Source: Sphingomicrobium marinum (GTDB taxonomy: Bacteria > Pseudomonadota > Alphaproteobacteria > Sphingomonadales > Sphingomonadaceae). From it: a DNA stretch of 64,000 bases. The notes under the pieces are model-generated. The model was not told the DNA's origin, ran no database searches, and saw only the letters and a list, made by a program, of their open reading frames with translations. This document shows, piece after piece, positions 38,591-49,457 of this stretch. The stretch covers positions 737,501 to 801,500 of the forward strand of contig NZ_JANPVQ010000001.1 of assembly GCF_026157105.1 (NCBI RefSeq), in the 5' to 3' direction. The position numbers and the translations under genes were made by a program. Positions within the stretch are counted from its first letter, which is position 1. Each line of letters opens with the position of its first letter.

Positions 38591-39468
38591 CAGTACAGCA
38601 TCCCAGTCCCCTGTTCGAACATACGGCGGGCGACGTCGAAGTCAGTTTCGAATTCTTCCCGCCCAAGACCGACAAGGCGCAGGAGAAATTGTGGAACGTC
38701 ATCGGCGAACTCGCGCCGCTTGGGCCGCGCTTCGTGTCGGTAACCTACGGCGCGGGCGGTTCTACCCGTGAGCGCACGCATGAAACGGTCAAGCGGATCG
38801 TCGAGGAAACGCCGCTGACCCCGGCAGCGCACCTCACCTGCGTCAATGCGAGCCGCGATGAGGTGCAGGACATCGCGCAAGCTTACTGGGATGCCGGTGT
38901 GCGGCATATCGTGGCGCTGCGCGGCGATCCGCCCGATGGCGAACGCTTCACGCCGCATCCCGATGGTTATGCCAACGCCGCCGAGCTGGTGGCGGGGCTC
39001 AAGGAGGTCGCCGATTTCGATATCTCGGTCGCCGCCTATCCCGAAACGCATCCCGAAGCGCAAAGCAGCGACAGCGATATCGATCACTTGCTGCGCAAGA
39101 TCGATGCGGGTGCGAGCCGCGCGATAACCCAATTCTTCTTCAGGCCGGATGCCTTCTTCGATCTGCAGGAGAAGGTGGCGGCGCGCGGGCGTCAGGTCGA
39201 GCTGGTGCCGGGCATCCTGCCGGTGACCAATGTCGCGCGCACGCGCCAGTTCGCGCAGCAATGCGGGACCGCCATCCCCGAATGGATGGACAAGAAATTC
39301 GAGGGGCTCGACGATGTGCCGCGGGCGCGCGACCTGATTGCCGCGACGGCCGCTGCCGAATTGTGCGGTCGGCTCTATGCGGGCGGTGTTCGCCACTTTC
39401 ACTTCTACACGCTCAACCGGGCGGCGTTGAGCTGGGCCATCTGTCACATGCTGGGAGTGAAGCGATGA
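38587..39468 (+). CDS. metF: 5,10-methylenetetrahydrofolate reductase
   Basis: A 293-residue FAD-containing TIM-barrel enzyme supplying 5-methyltetrahydrofolate. Landmarks: VSFEFFPPKTDKAQE with the catalytic Glu, VSVTYGAGGSTRERT, AHLTCVNASRDEV, VALRGDPPDGERF and ITQFFFRPDAFFDLQEKVAA, and the ending FHFYTLNRAALSWAICHMLG. It overlaps the regulator upstream and metH part 1 downstream (ATGA), so the operon is tightly coupled. Confidence 0.95.
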   Translation: MTVQHPSPLFEHTAGDVEVSFEFFPPKTDKAQEKLWNVIGELAPLGPRFVSVTYGAGGSTRERTHETVKRIVEETPLTPAAHLTCVNASRDEVQDIAQAYWDAGVRHIVALRGDPPDGERFTPHPDGYANAAELVAGLKEVADFDISVAAYPETHPEAQSSDSDIDHLLRKIDAGASRAITQFFFRPDAFFDLQEKVAARGRQVELVPGILPVTNVARTRQFAQQCGTAIPEWMDKKFEGLDDVPRARDLIAATAAAELCGRLYAGGVRHFHFYTLNRAALSWAICHMLGVKR

Positions 39469-40508
39469 GCGCGGCAGAAGCATTCAAGGCTGCTGCGGCG
39501 ACGCGGGTGCTTGTCAAGGACGGCGCCTACGGCACGATGATCCAGCGCGAAGGGCTCAAGGAAGCCGAATTTGCCGGCGACACGACGCTGGGCCACGAAC
39601 AGCGCGGCAACAACGATCTTCTCAATATCACCGCGCCCACGGTGATCGAAGGTATCGCCGCGCGCTTTGCGGCGGCAGGCGCGGACCTGCTGGCCACCAA
39701 CACGTTCAACGCCAACGCGATCAGTCAGGCCGACTATGGCGCCGAAAAGCTGGTGCGCGAGATCAACGTGGAGGCCGCCAAAATCATCCGCCGGGTCGCC
39801 GATGCGCACGGTAGTGACGAAAAGCGGATATTTGTCGCGGGTGCCGTCGGGCCCACCAACAAGACCTTATCCCTGTCGCCCGATGTCAGCGATCCCGGTT
39901 TTCGCGAAGTGACCTTCGATCACGTCAAGGATGTCTACCGCGAGCAGGTCGAGGCACTGGCCGAGGGCGGCGTCGATTTCATCCTGATCGAAACCATTTT
40001 CGATACGCTCAACGCCAAGGCCGCCATCATGGCCGTGCGCGAGGCCGAGGAGGCCCTGGGCCGCGACTTGCCGATCATGATCTCGATGACGCTTACCGAC
40101 CTGTCGGGGCGCAATCTTTCCGGCCATACGGTCGAAGGCTTCTGGGCGACTATCGCGCACGCCAATCCGCTAACCGTCGGCCTTAATTGCAGCTTCGGTG
40201 CCGAGGCGCTGCGCCCGCATTTGAAAGCACTTACCGACAAGGCGCCGGGGCTCGTCATGGCCTATCCCAATGCCGGCCTCCCCAACGATCTGGGCGAATA
40301 TGACGAGGCTGCGGCCGACACGGCGCGCCAGGTCAGCGAATGGCTCGACGAAGGGCTGGTCAACATTGTTGGCGGCTGCTGCGGAACGACGCCCGAACAT
40401 ATCGCCGCCATCGCCCAGGTTTGCGAAGGCGCATCGCCGCGCGCGCTCCCCGTGCGCGACGACGCGATGTTGCTGGCGGGGCTCGAAACGCTGCGGGTGG
40501 CCGCCTGA
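39465..40508 (+). CDS. metH: Methionine synthase part 1, homocysteine-binding domain
   Basis: A 347-residue protein corresponding to the N-terminal homocysteine methyltransferase domain of MetH. It starts with [20 protein letters not shown], and the zinc Cys ligands are in GLNCSFGAE and [16 protein letters not shown]. The remaining MetH domains are encoded by the next gene, which starts in the overlapping ATGA. A separate Hcy domain gene is known for MetH of several alphaproteobacteria, so this is a natural split rather than a frameshift: both pieces have normal ends. Confidence 0.93.
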   Translation: MSAAEAFKAAAATRVLVKDGAYGTMIQREGLKEAEFAGDTTLGHEQRGNNDLLNITAPTVIEGIAARFAAAGADLLATNTFNANAISQADYGAEKLVREINVEAAKIIRRVADAHGSDEKRIFVAGAVGPTNKTLSLSPDVSDPGFREVTFDHVKDVYREQVEALAEGGVDFILIETIFDTLNAKAAIMAVREAEEALGRDLPIMISMTLTDLSGRNLSGHTVEGFWATIAHANPLTVGLNCSFGAEALRPHLKALTDKAPGLVMAYPNAGLPNDLGEYDEAAADTARQVSEWLDEGLVNIVGGCCGTTPEHIAAIAQVCEGASPRALPVRDDAMLLAGLETLRVAA

Positions 40509-43123
40509 TGAACGCTCCGCTGCCTCAAAGCGATACCGACCTCGCCAACCGCTTCGTCATGATCGGCGAGCGCACCAACGTCACCGGGTCGGCGCGCTTC
40601 AAGAAGCTGATCCTCAACGACGATTATGACACCGCAGTGGAGGTTGCCCGCCAGCAGGTCGAAAACGGCGCGCAGATTATCGACGTGAACATGGACGAAG
40701 CGCTGCTCGATGGTGTCGCCGCGATGGATACCTTCCTCAAGCGCATTGCCGCCGAACCCGATATCGCGCGGGTGCCGGTGATGGTCGACAGCTCCAAGTG
40801 GGAGGTGATCGAGGCAGGGCTGAAGGTCGTGCCCGGCAAGCCGATCGTCAACTCGATCAGTCTCAAGGAAGGCGAGGACGAGTTTCTTCGCCTTGCGCGC
40901 AAGGTGCGCGGCTATGGTGCCGCCGTTGTCGTGATGGCGTTTGACGAAACCGGGCAGGCCGACACCAAGGATCGCAAGGTCGAGATCTGCAAGCGGGCCT
41001 ATGACTTGCTCGTGGAAGACGGCTTCCCGCCCTATGACATCATTTTCGATCCCAACGTCTTTGCAGTGGCGACAGGTATCGACGAGCATCGCCGCTACGG
41101 AATCGATTTCATCGAGGCCTGCACCGAGATCCGCAAGCGCTGCCCGCACGCGCATATCTCGGGCGGATTGTCCAACCTCAGCTTCTCGTTTCGCGGGAAT
41201 GAAACGGTGCGCCGCGCGCTGCACAGCGTCTTCCTGTATCACGCTATCCCAGCGGGGCTCGGCATGGCCATCGTCAATGCCGGCCAGCTCGACGTCTATG
41301 ACGAGATCGATCCCGAACTGCGCGATGCGTGCGAAGATGTCTTGTTTGACCGCCATGACGAGGCGACCGAAAAGCTGATCGAGCTGGCGCAGCGCCATCA
41401 GGGCGGCGCCAAGGCCAATGCCAGTGACACCGCATGGCGCGACACGCCCGTTACCGAGCGGCTCGCCCATGCGCTGGTCAAGGGCAACGACAAGCATATC
41501 GTTGCCGATGTCGAGGAAGCCCGGCAGGGCGCGGGCCGCGCCATCGAGGTCATCGAAGGGCCATTGATGGACGGCATGAACCGCGTCGGCGACCTGTTCG
41601 GATCGGGCAAGATGTTCCTGCCGCAGGTGGTCAAATCGGCGCGCGTCATGAAAAAGGCGGTGGCCCACCTGCTGCCCTTCATCGAAGCCGAGAACGTGGG
41701 CAAGGCCAACGCCAACAAGGGCCGCATCATCATGGCCACCGTGAAGGGCGACGTGCACGATATCGGCAAGAATATCGTCGGTGTCGTGCTGCAGTGTAAC
41801 GGGTACGAGGTGATCGATCTTGGCGTGATGGTCGGCTGGCCGGACATCCTTGCTGCCGCCAAGCGCCACGGAGCGGACATGATCGGCCTTTCGGGGCTGA
41901 TCACCCCCAGCCTCGATGAGATGGTCTACAATGCGACCGAGATGGAGCGCGAAGGGATGACCATCCCGCTGCTGATCGGCGGGGCGACGACCAGCCGCGT
42001 GCATACCGCGCTCAAGATTTCGCCGGCGCGCTCGGGCCCGGTCATCCACGTCACCGACGCAAGCCGCGCGGTGGGCGTTGCCACCAAGCTGGTGGGGGAC
42101 GATGCCGACTCCTACACCGCGGAAATTGCTGCCGAATACGAGAAAGTCCGCGCTGGCCGGCAGGGCAAGGGCAAGTCCTCGCTGGCTACGCTTGAAGAAG
42201 CGCGCGCGAACGGCTTCACGCTCGATCCCGCTGGCAAGGCACCCGCACCCGCCAAGCCCGGTCCGCATCATTTCGACGACTGGCCACTCGACGATTTCGT
42301 GCGGACGATCGACTGGACGCCATTCTTCCGCAGCTGGGAGCTGCACGGCAATTATCCGGCCATTCTCGACGACGATGTGGTCGGTGAAAGCGCGCGCGAC
42401 CTGAAGCGCGATGCCGATGCGATGCTCGAAAAGATCGTCGCGGAAAAATGGCTGACCGCGCGCGCGGATTGCGCGATCTGGCCGGCGCACCGCGATGGCG
42501 ATGATATCATCGTTGGCGACCGCCGCGTCCCGATGCTGCGCCAGCAGGTCAAGAAGCGCGAAGGGCGGCCAAACATGTGCCTCGCCGACTTCGTCCTCGA
42601 AGACGATCATGTCGGCGGCTTCGCGGTCGCGATCCACGGCGCTGAGGATCGCGCCAAGGCGTTCGAGGCGGCGGGTGACGATTACCAGGCGATCCTCTTG
42701 AAAGCGCTGGCCGATCGGCTGGCCGAGGCCTTTGCCGAGCGGCTGCACCAGCATGTTCGCACCGACTTGTGGGGCTATGCCGCCGAGGAGAACCTCACCA
42801 ACGAGGCGCTGATTGCGGAAAAATATCGCGGTATTCGCCCGGCTCCGGGATATCCCGCTTGTCCCGACCACAGCCTCAAGCCGATCCTGTTCGAGATGCT
42901 CGGCGGTGAACCCGCCGGGATATCGCTGACGGAAAATTTTGCGATGTGGCCGGCAAGTGCCGTGTCGGGCTACTATTTCGGGCATGAGCAGGCGCACTAT
43001 TTCGGTGTGGCACGCGTGGGTCGTGACCAGCTCGAGGAATATGCGCAGCGCCGCGACGTCGGCCTTGATACGGCCCAAAGATGGTTGTCGCCCAATCTCG
43101 ACGAGAGCGCCGTCTCGGGCTAG
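40508..43123 (+). CDS. metH: Methionine synthase part 2: folate, cobalamin and reactivation domains
   Basis: An 871-residue protein. Order: pterin-binding domain ([20 protein letters not shown] onward; [12 protein letters not shown]), cobalamin cap helices (about 330-410), B12-binding Rossmann domain with the lower-ligand His in [20 protein letters not shown] near residue 418, and the SAM-dependent activation domain ending [20 protein letters not shown]. It moves the methyl group from methyl-THF to cobalamin and then to homocysteine held by part 1. No cobalamin riboswitch is visible upstream. Confidence 0.95.
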   Translation: MNAPLPQSDTDLANRFVMIGERTNVTGSARFKKLILNDDYDTAVEVARQQVENGAQIIDVNMDEALLDGVAAMDTFLKRIAAEPDIARVPVMVDSSKWEVIEAGLKVVPGKPIVNSISLKEGEDEFLRLARKVRGYGAAVVVMAFDETGQADTKDRKVEICKRAYDLLVEDGFPPYDIIFDPNVFAVATGIDEHRRYGIDFIEACTEIRKRCPHAHISGGLSNLSFSFRGNETVRRALHSVFLYHAIPAGLGMAIVNAGQLDVYDEIDPELRDACEDVLFDRHDEATEKLIELAQRHQGGAKANASDTAWRDTPVTERLAHALVKGNDKHIVADVEEARQGAGRAIEVIEGPLMDGMNRVGDLFGSGKMFLPQVVKSARVMKKAVAHLLPFIEAENVGKANANKGRIIMATVKGDVHDIGKNIVGVVLQCNGYEVIDLGVMVGWPDILAAAKRHGADMIGLSGLITPSLDEMVYNATEMEREGMTIPLLIGGATTSRVHTALKISPARSGPVIHVTDASRAVGVATKLVGDDADSYTAEIAAEYEKVRAGRQGKGKSSLATLEEARANGFTLDPAGKAPAPAKPGPHHFDDWPLDDFVRTIDWTPFFRSWELHGNYPAILDDDVVGESARDLKRDADAMLEKIVAEKWLTARADCAIWPAHRDGDDIIVGDRRVPMLRQQVKKREGRPNMCLADFVLEDDHVGGFAVAIHGAEDRAKAFEAAGDDYQAILLKALADRLAEAFAERLHQHVRTDLWGYAAEENLTNEALIAEKYRGIRPAPGYPACPDHSLKPILFEMLGGEPAGISLTENFAMWPASAVSGYYFGHEQAHYFGVARVGRDQLEEYAQRRDVGLDTAQRWLSPNLDESAVSG

Positions 43124-43134
43124 GGCGGGGCGCA

Positions 43135-45120
43135 ATGATCCTGCGCCTTTTCCTCATGCTCGTCGCTTTGTTCGCCGCGCTTCCCGCGGCGGCGCAAACG
43201 ACCAATATCGTTCCGCGTCTGGAGGCCGAGGGGCCTGCGCCTGCGGGCGGCGGCAGCGTTGAACTCGCGATCGTCTTCGAGACCAGCCCGGGCTGGCACG
43301 GCTACTGGCTAAACCCGGGCGAAGCGGGACTGCCGCTCAATATCGAGTGGGACCTGCCAGAGGGTGCCGAGATCGGCGAACTGCGATTTCCCACGCCGAC
43401 GAAGCTCGAGGCGTTTGGACTGGTCAATTATGTCTACAAGGACGATCACGCGGTCCTGACCACGCTGACCCTGCCCAAGATCGACAGCGGGACCGTTCCG
43501 ATCCGCGGCACGGGGACGTGGCTGGCCTGTACCGACAAGATCTGCGTGCCGGAAAAGGGTAGTTTTTCGGTCGTGATACCGGTCGGCGAAGGCGCCGATC
43601 ATAGCGACGACTTTGACCGCTACCGCCGCGCGCTGCCGCGCCCGATCGCGGGCGCTGCGACCTATCAGGTGGAGGGTCAGCGCCTGTCGATCGCCATTCC
43701 GCTGCCCGCGACCATCACTGTCACAGAACCTGAATTTTTCGTCGGCCAGGACGGGGTGATCGACTATGCGGCACCGCAGAGCTTCAGGCGCAAGGGCGAC
43801 CAGCTCATTGCCGATCTGCAGGTAAGGGATCCAGCCAAGACCGATTTCGGCTCAGTCGGAGGTGTCATAACATTGGGGCCGGGCCAGGCGCTCAGCTTTA
43901 CCGCTTCGCTGGGCAGCGTGCCAAGCGGCGGCGACAGCATCGGGACCTTCGCGATCAGCGCTATCGCGATCGCTTTGGGCGGCGCGTTGCTCGGCGGTTT
44001 GCTCCTGAACCTGATGCCCTGCGTTTTCCCGGTGCTGGCGATGAAGGCCGTCCATCTCGCGCGCGCCGGCGGCAGTGCGAAAGAAGCGCGGCGCGATGCG
44101 CTCGGTTATACGGTCGGTGCCGTTGCCGGCACGGCCAGCCTTGGCGCGCTGCTGTTGCTGATCCGCGCGGGCGGCAGTGCCGCGGGCTGGGCCTTCCAGC
44201 TGCAGGATCCACGAACGATCTTCCTGCTCCTGCTGCTGGCGACCGCGATCACCGCGAACCTTGCCGGCTTGTTTCGCTTGCCGGCGCTCGGGGGCAATCT
44301 CGAGACCTCGGGCTCGATCGGCACGGGCGCTTTAGCGGCATTCGTGGCGACCCCGTGCGCTGGGCCTTTCCTTGGTGCGGCGCTTGGCACCGCACTGGTG
44401 CTGCCGACGGCAGCCGCGATTGGTGTCTTTGCGATGCTGGGGCTGGGGCTTGCCTTGCCCTTCATCCTGATCGCGTTCGTGCCAGCCTTGCGCGAGAAGC
44501 TGCCGCGCCCCGGCCCCTGGATGATAAAATTGCAGCGCGGTCTTGCCATTCCGATGGGGCTGAGCGCGCTTGCGGCGCTGTGGCTGCTCTGGCGGCTGGT
44601 GGGTGATATTGCACTGGTTGCCGGGATCGCCGCGATGATTAGCCTGGCCTTTTTCCTCTGGCTGGGGAGCCGCCGGCGTGGGCTTGGCTGGGTGGCGCTG
44701 GCAGTAGGCATCGGCCTTGTCGTTGCTGGCGCAGTCTATTTGCCCGATCGCCCTTCGACCGAGGCGGCGGTACCCGATTTCGCCGAACCGTGGAGCGAGG
44801 ACGCGGTCGCTGCCGCGCGCGCGCAAGGGCGTCCAGTCTTCGTCTACTTCACCGCCGACTGGTGCCTCACGTGCAAGGTGAACGAGCGCGCCGCGATCAA
44901 GCGGCAGGCGACGCTCGACGCGTTCGGGGAAGCCGACGTCGCGGTCTTCGTTGGCGACTGGACCGACGGCGATCCCGAAATCACGCGATTCCTCGAGGCG
45001 ATGCAGCGCGCGGCGGTACCCATCTACCTCTGGTACGCGCCCGGCGAAGACGTAGAAGAACTGCCGCAGGTGATCACGCAGGACATGCTCGTCGAGCGGG
45101 CTCAGTCCTCGGCGCGGTAG
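43135..45120 (+). CDS. dsbD: DsbD/ScsB-like thiol:disulfide interchange protein
   Basis: A 661-residue protein with signal peptide, a periplasmic N-terminal domain (about 20-285) holding the pair LACTDKICVPEKG, an eight-helix membrane domain with LLLNLMPCVFPVLAMKAVHL and FVATPCAGPFLGAALGTAL (the redox Cys pair), and a C-terminal thioredoxin domain with the CxxC FTADWCLTCKVNERAAI. It carries electrons from cytoplasmic thioredoxin to periplasmic thiols. The long N-terminal domain is closer to ScsB than to E. coli DsbD. The last 19 bases overlap the convergent amidohydrolase. Confidence 0.88.
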   Translation: MILRLFLMLVALFAALPAAAQTTNIVPRLEAEGPAPAGGGSVELAIVFETSPGWHGYWLNPGEAGLPLNIEWDLPEGAEIGELRFPTPTKLEAFGLVNYVYKDDHAVLTTLTLPKIDSGTVPIRGTGTWLACTDKICVPEKGSFSVVIPVGEGADHSDDFDRYRRALPRPIAGAATYQVEGQRLSIAIPLPATITVTEPEFFVGQDGVIDYAAPQSFRRKGDQLIADLQVRDPAKTDFGSVGGVITLGPGQALSFTASLGSVPSGGDSIGTFAISAIAIALGGALLGGLLLNLMPCVFPVLAMKAVHLARAGGSAKEARRDALGYTVGAVAGTASLGALLLLIRAGGSAAGWAFQLQDPRTIFLLLLLATAITANLAGLFRLPALGGNLETSGSIGTGALAAFVATPCAGPFLGAALGTALVLPTAAAIGVFAMLGLGLALPFILIAFVPALREKLPRPGPWMIKLQRGLAIPMGLSALAALWLLWRLVGDIALVAGIAAMISLAFFLWLGSRRRGLGWVALAVGIGLVVAGAVYLPDRPSTEAAVPDFAEPWSEDAVAAARAQGRPVFVYFTADWCLTCKVNERAAIKRQATLDAFGEADVAVFVGDWTDGDPEITRFLEAMQRAAVPIYLWYAPGEDVEELPQVITQDMLVERAQSSAR

Positions 45121-46733
45121 ACTTCCTTGCCGCCGACATAGGTGGCGAGCACCTTCGTTTCGGCGATGTTCTCGGTCGGAATTGCCGAGATATCGCGATC
45201 AACGATGATGAAATCGGCGTAGCGGCCCGCCGTGAGCGAGCCGAAATGCTGTTCTGCGAGCCCGGCATAGGCAGCGCCAACGGTAAACCCGGCAAGCGCG
45301 GTGCCCAGCGAGACTTTTTCGTCCGCAATCCAGCCGCCCTCGGGCTCGCCATCGGCATCTTCGCGGCTGACCGCGACCTTGAGGCCGACGAAGGGATCGG
45401 GGTGTTCGACCGGAAAGTCGGAGCCGAAGGCCAGCACCGCGCCGCTGTCATCAAGGCTCCTCCACGCATAAGCCGCGCCCAAACGATCGGGGCCAAGGCG
45501 CTTTTCGGCCATCTTCCAGTCGCTGGTCTGATGGACGGGCTGCATCGAGGCAACGATGTTGGCAGCAGCGAGGCGCGGCAAGTCCGCCGGGTCGAGGATT
45601 TGCACATGTTCGATCCGCCAGCGGCGATCGTCACCGCCCAGCGTCTCGAGGACGTCGAGGACCTGGTCGTTGGCGCCGTCACCGATGGCATGGATGGCAA
45701 GCTGGAACGCGGGCGACACGGTGCGCGCTTGCGTAAGCAGATCTTCAGCTGACTGGAACAGCAGGCCCTGCGTGTCCGCGTCGTGATACGGCGCTTTGAG
45801 ATAGGCGCCGCGCGACCCGAGCGCGCCGTCGGCATAAAGCTTTACGCCCGCCATCCTCAATTTGCCGTCATAGAGCCAGGGCGTCGGACGGTTGCCTGCA
45901 ATTTTAAGCGCCGGATCGGTCCCCGCAGCATAGCTCATGATCCGCAGGTTGAGCGTCCCTTCATCGCCGGCGCGCCGCATCGCCAGCCAGTCGTCGACGG
46001 TAGTGCCCATGTCGGCAACGCCGGTGAGCCCTTCGCTGAGGGCAAATTCCTGCGCGGCGGCGAGTGCACGATCGAACATCGGCGCGTCGGGTTCGGGGAT
46101 GAACTTCGTCACGAGGCCTTCGGCAGCATCGACGAACACCCCGGCAGGGCGGCCATCGGCGAGGCGCTCGATCGCGCCGCCTTCAGGGGCTTCGGTGTCC
46201 GCCGTGATACCCGCGATCTCCATGGCCTTCGAATTGCCGACTGCAGCATGACCATCGATGCGGCCGAGCCATACCGGACGGTCGCTGACGACCGCGTCGA
46301 GATCGGCGGCGGTGGGAAAGCGCGGATCGTCGAACAATTCCTGGTTCCACCCGCGCCCGAGGATCCACGGCAAGTCTGGATTGGCGGCAGCATAGTCGGC
46401 GAGGCGCTGCTGGAATTCCTCGATTGACGTCGTGCCGACGAGATCAAGCCGCAGCGCCGCCATGCCAAGGCTCATGACGTGTCCGTGGGCATCGATCAGG
46501 CCGGGCAGCATATGCGCGCCTTCCATGTTCACCACGTTGTCGGCACGCATCTGGATGCGCCCTTTTTCGAACGTGGCGATGACCTTGCCATCATCATCGA
46601 CGAGGAGGGCCGAGAACCGTTTCAGATTGCCTTCGGCATCGGCCTGTAATCCGTTCACATTGGTATAAAGCGTGTCGGCATAGGCCGGTGCGGCCAGGGC
46701 GAAGGCGGATGCGGCGATCAGCAGGCGGGTCAT
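45102..46733 (-). CDS. Secreted YtcJ-like amidohydrolase
   Basis: A 543-residue exported member of the amidohydrolase_3 group (signal peptide MTRLLIAASAFALAAPAYA). Metal-binding HGH is in LPGLIDAHGHVMSLG, with later ligand residues in FQLAIHAIGDGANDQVLDVL and IEHVQILDPADLP, and the final Asp in VLAFGSDFPVEHPDPF. YtcJ/NfdA-type enzymes hydrolyse N-formyl or amide bonds of varied compounds; the substrate here is unknown. It is divergent from ilvA across 77 bases. Confidence 0.88.
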   Translation of the reverse strand: MTRLLIAASAFALAAPAYADTLYTNVNGLQADAEGNLKRFSALLVDDDGKVIATFEKGRIQMRADNVVNMEGAHMLPGLIDAHGHVMSLGMAALRLDLVGTTSIEEFQQRLADYAAANPDLPWILGRGWNQELFDDPRFPTAADLDAVVSDRPVWLGRIDGHAAVGNSKAMEIAGITADTEAPEGGAIERLADGRPAGVFVDAAEGLVTKFIPEPDAPMFDRALAAAQEFALSEGLTGVADMGTTVDDWLAMRRAGDEGTLNLRIMSYAAGTDPALKIAGNRPTPWLYDGKLRMAGVKLYADGALGSRGAYLKAPYHDADTQGLLFQSAEDLLTQARTVSPAFQLAIHAIGDGANDQVLDVLETLGGDDRRWRIEHVQILDPADLPRLAAANIVASMQPVHQTSDWKMAEKRLGPDRLGAAYAWRSLDDSGAVLAFGSDFPVEHPDPFVGLKVAVSREDADGEPEGGWIADEKVSLGTALAGFTVGAAYAGLAEQHFGSLTAGRYADFIIVDRDISAIPTENIAETKVLATYVGGKEVYRAED

Positions 46734-46810
46734 GGCGGTCCTTACTTGTTGCGGTGCGTCAACCGCATAGCATTGTCGATAGGCTTGGGAAGGGCTAGGC
46801 GCGATTTATC

Positions 46811-48022
46811 ATGAGCGTAACCATCGACGATATTCGCGCCGCTGCAGGGCGCATCGAAGGGCAGGTCGTAAAGACCCCCATGAACCATAGCCGCACCCTG
46901 TCCGAAATCATCGGCGCGGAAGTCTGGCTGAAGTTCGAGAACCTGCAGTTCACCGCTGCCTACAAGGAGCGCGGCGCGCTCAACAAGTTGAGCCAGTTAA
47001 CCGAGGAGGAAATGACGCGCGGCGTCATCGCGGCCTCTGCCGGCAACCATGCGCAGGCGGTCGCCTATCACGGCGCGCGGCTCGGCATTCCAGTGACCAT
47101 CGTGATGCCCGAACCCACCCCGACGATGAAAGTCGTTCAGACCGAAGGGCACGGCGCCAATGTCGTCCTGCACGGCAAGGTTTTCGACGATGCCTATGGT
47201 TATGCGCGCGAGTTGGAAGACGAGAAAGGCTTTGTCTTCGTCCACCCCTTCGATGACGAGGACATCATTGCAGGGCAGGGGACCGTGGGGCTCGAAATGC
47301 TCGAAGCCGCGCCGCATCTCGACATGCTCGTGGTACCGATTGGTGGGGGCGGGCTGATCAGCGGCATCGCGACCGCGGCCAAGGCCATTAATCCCGATAT
47401 CGAAATCGTCGGCGTCGAAGCCGCCATGTTCCCGGCAATGAAAAACATCATCGAGGGGAGCGAGATCGAGATCGGCGGCGACACGCTGGCCGAAGGAATC
47501 GCGGTCAAGCATCCGGGCTGGAAGACGCGCGAAATCATCAAGGAACTGGTCGACCGCATCGACCTGGTGCCCGAAGACGATATCGAACATGCCGTCGCCT
47601 TGCTGGTGGCGATCGAGAAGAGCGTCGTCGAAGGGGCAGGGGCCGCAGGGCTCGCCGCCATGCTCGCCAATCCCGAACGCTTTGCCGGCAGAAAGGTCGG
47701 CACCGTACTATGCGGCGGGAATATCGATACCTCGCTGCTGGCCAATGTGCTGATGCGCGAACTCGTACGGCAAGGCCGGATCGCGCGCTTCCGGATCGCG
47801 GCGGAGGATCGCCCCGGCGCACTCGCGGCGATCACCACCAAATTTCACGAACACCGCGTCAATATCCTCGAGACGAATCACCAGCGAGTATTCACTGCGC
47901 TGCCGGCCAAGGACACGATGATCGAAGTGGAATGCCAGGCGCGCGATGCCGAAGCGATCGACCGGCTGGTCGAGGCGCTGGAGGAATGCGGTTTCGCAGT
48001 AGATCGCACCACCCGTATCTGA
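46811..48022 (+). CDS. ilvA: Threonine ammonia-lyase with C-terminal ACT domain
   Basis: A 403-residue PLP enzyme that converts threonine to 2-oxobutyrate. The PLP Lys is Lys 52 in [17 protein letters not shown]; the phosphate-binding glycine loop is [16 protein letters not shown]. Residues about 330-403 form one ACT domain ([20 protein letters not shown]), so this is the shorter 1-ACT type rather than the 500-residue E. coli IlvA. The next isoleucine genes are not nearby, so a biosynthetic or catabolic role cannot be settled from context. Confidence 0.92.
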   Translation: MSVTIDDIRAAAGRIEGQVVKTPMNHSRTLSEIIGAEVWLKFENLQFTAAYKERGALNKLSQLTEEEMTRGVIAASAGNHAQAVAYHGARLGIPVTIVMPEPTPTMKVVQTEGHGANVVLHGKVFDDAYGYARELEDEKGFVFVHPFDDEDIIAGQGTVGLEMLEAAPHLDMLVVPIGGGGLISGIATAAKAINPDIEIVGVEAAMFPAMKNIIEGSEIEIGGDTLAEGIAVKHPGWKTREIIKELVDRIDLVPEDDIEHAVALLVAIEKSVVEGAGAAGLAAMLANPERFAGRKVGTVLCGGNIDTSLLANVLMRELVRQGRIARFRIAAEDRPGALAAITTKFHEHRVNILETNHQRVFTALPAKDTMIEVECQARDAEAIDRLVEALEECGFAVDRTTRI

Positions 48023-48171
48023 CCGCTGGAAAATGGCGCATTTCAGGGGCTGACCTGTCTTATCGCGGGACAGTCCGCTCCTTTAACCGTAAGCGCGGGT
48101 CCCCAAAGCGTTGCCAAACCGTTAACCCAAGGCTTATTGTTTCAATGACGCTACAAGCAGGAGAGGGCCGG

Positions 48172-48996
48172 GTGAGCGCACCATTTCGCTTCCCCAAATT
48201 CTTTGTCACCAATCCCGCCCCATGCCCCTATCTGGAGGGCAAGGTGGAGCGGAAGGTGTTCACCGAATTGAACGGCCGCCATGCGAGCGAACTCAACGAA
48301 GCGCTCGGACGGATCGGTTTCCGCCGCAGCCAGTCGGTCGCCTATCGGCCCAGCTGCATCGATTGTTCGGCCTGCGTGTCGGTGCGGGTCAAGGCGACCG
48401 AATTCAAGGCTGGCAAGACGCAGCGCCGCATGCTGCGCGCCAACGCCGATCTTGAAGTCACGGCGTGCAAGCCGTGGACGACCGAAGAGCAATACGAATT
48501 GCTCCAGACCTATCTTTCCCAGCGGCACCCGGGCGGCGGCATGGCCGAGATGGACGAACATGATTTTGCCGACATGGTGGAGCAGACGCCGGTGCAGACC
48601 TACATGGTCGAATATCGCGAACCGAGCGTGGACGGAAAGCCGGGCAAGCTCGTCGGCGCCTGCCTGACCGACCAGCAGTCGGACGGCCTTTCGATGATCT
48701 ACAGCTTCTTCGACTGCGGCCCCGGCGCGCGAAGCGGGCTGGGCACCTACATCATCCTCGATCACATCATTCGCGCGGCGCGCGCCAAGCTTCCCTATGT
48801 CTATCTTGGATACTGGGTCGAAGGATCGGAACGCATGGCCTACAAGGCCAAGTTCAGGCCGATGGAACGCCTCGGCCGCGATGGCTGGCGCTCGATGGAT
48901 GCGCCGGCACCCAATGTCGATCCCGAACTGCGCAAGAAAGCACCGCCGGCACGGATCCGCACCGCAGCCAAGGGCGACAAGCTCAAGATCGACTAG
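48172..48996 (+). CDS. bpt: Aspartate/glutamate leucyltransferase
   Basis: A 274-residue N-end rule transferase (ATE family) that attaches Leu to proteins with N-terminal Asp or Glu, marking them for ClpS/ClpAP. The family start [20 protein letters not shown] and Cys motif [18 protein letters not shown] are present, with [20 protein letters not shown] and [19 protein letters not shown] later. I use GTG 48172, with AGGAGA eight bases upstream; an ATG at 48145 in frame would add nine residues but has no ribosome site. Confidence 0.9.
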   Translation: MSAPFRFPKFFVTNPAPCPYLEGKVERKVFTELNGRHASELNEALGRIGFRRSQSVAYRPSCIDCSACVSVRVKATEFKAGKTQRRMLRANADLEVTACKPWTTEEQYELLQTYLSQRHPGGGMAEMDEHDFADMVEQTPVQTYMVEYREPSVDGKPGKLVGACLTDQQSDGLSMIYSFFDCGPGARSGLGTYIILDHIIRAARAKLPYVYLGYWVEGSERMAYKAKFRPMERLGRDGWRSMDAPAPNVDPELRKKAPPARIRTAAKGDKLKID

Positions 48997-49000
48997 CTGC

Positions 49001-49402
49001 GTGTCTGCAGACTTTCGCGAAGCCGCTTCCCGCTTGGTGGAAGACTTTGCTGCTGAATTTTCTTTGCAATTCCACAAGCAAGGTCACGACGATGTGATCC
49101 TCTGGGAATTTTTGAAACAGGACGGACTAAGCCGTCCCATTGTGATTGCCCTGTCAAATTTCGACGAACTCAATTTTGGAGTAGCTGACTTCTGGTCCTA
49201 CTTCTTCCCGTTCGAGGATGTGCAAGAGCAGTTTCGCGTCATTTTGACGTTATGGATGCAGGGCAACGCCCGAATTGCAGTCTATCGTCGACGCATGCGG
49301 CGGCTTGAGGTCAAATGCGGATCGGATTGGCATCATGTCTACGAAGCCAACGCCCCGCTAATTTTCAAGCCACGCAAGCCGGTCGCATTCATCAGCAATT
49401 AA
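49001..49402 (+). CDS. Uncharacterised protein downstream of bpt
   Basis: A 133-residue soluble protein I do not recognise. It starts at a GTG four bases after the bpt stop, with no clear ribosome site. Sequence features are an amphipathic N-terminal helix (FREAASRLVEDFAAEFSLQF), an aromatic middle (GVADFWSYFFPFEDVQEQFR) and a basic C-terminal stretch (RIAVYRRRMRRLEVKCGSDW). Base composition is plainly more AT-rich than around it. It could be a recently acquired gene carried along with bpt. Confidence 0.6.
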   Translation: MSADFREAASRLVEDFAAEFSLQFHKQGHDDVILWEFLKQDGLSRPIVIALSNFDELNFGVADFWSYFFPFEDVQEQFRVILTLWMQGNARIAVYRRRMRRLEVKCGSDWHHVYEANAPLIFKPRKPVAFISN

Positions 49403-49433
49403 AAAGGGCGCCGCTCCCCCAAGCGACGCCCTT
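49401..49433 (-). terminator. Rho-independent terminator of ctrA
   Basis: Arms 49404-49415 and 49422-49433 form 12 pairs including one G-U pair, loop of six. On the minus strand a run of five T (49405-49401) follows. It lies 24 bases after the ctrA stop. Confidence 0.88.
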
Positions 49434-49457
49434 GCTCCCCCTCTAGGAGATAGTTGG

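Noticed and set aside
40262..43135. A 957-codon antisense frame over metH
   Set aside because: Same cause: absence of stop codons in the antisense of a GC-rich coding region; the plus-strand protein is certain.
48122..48136. CtrA box upstream of bpt (TTAA-N7-CTTA)
   Set aside because: Two mismatches in the second half and no second site; too weak to call.
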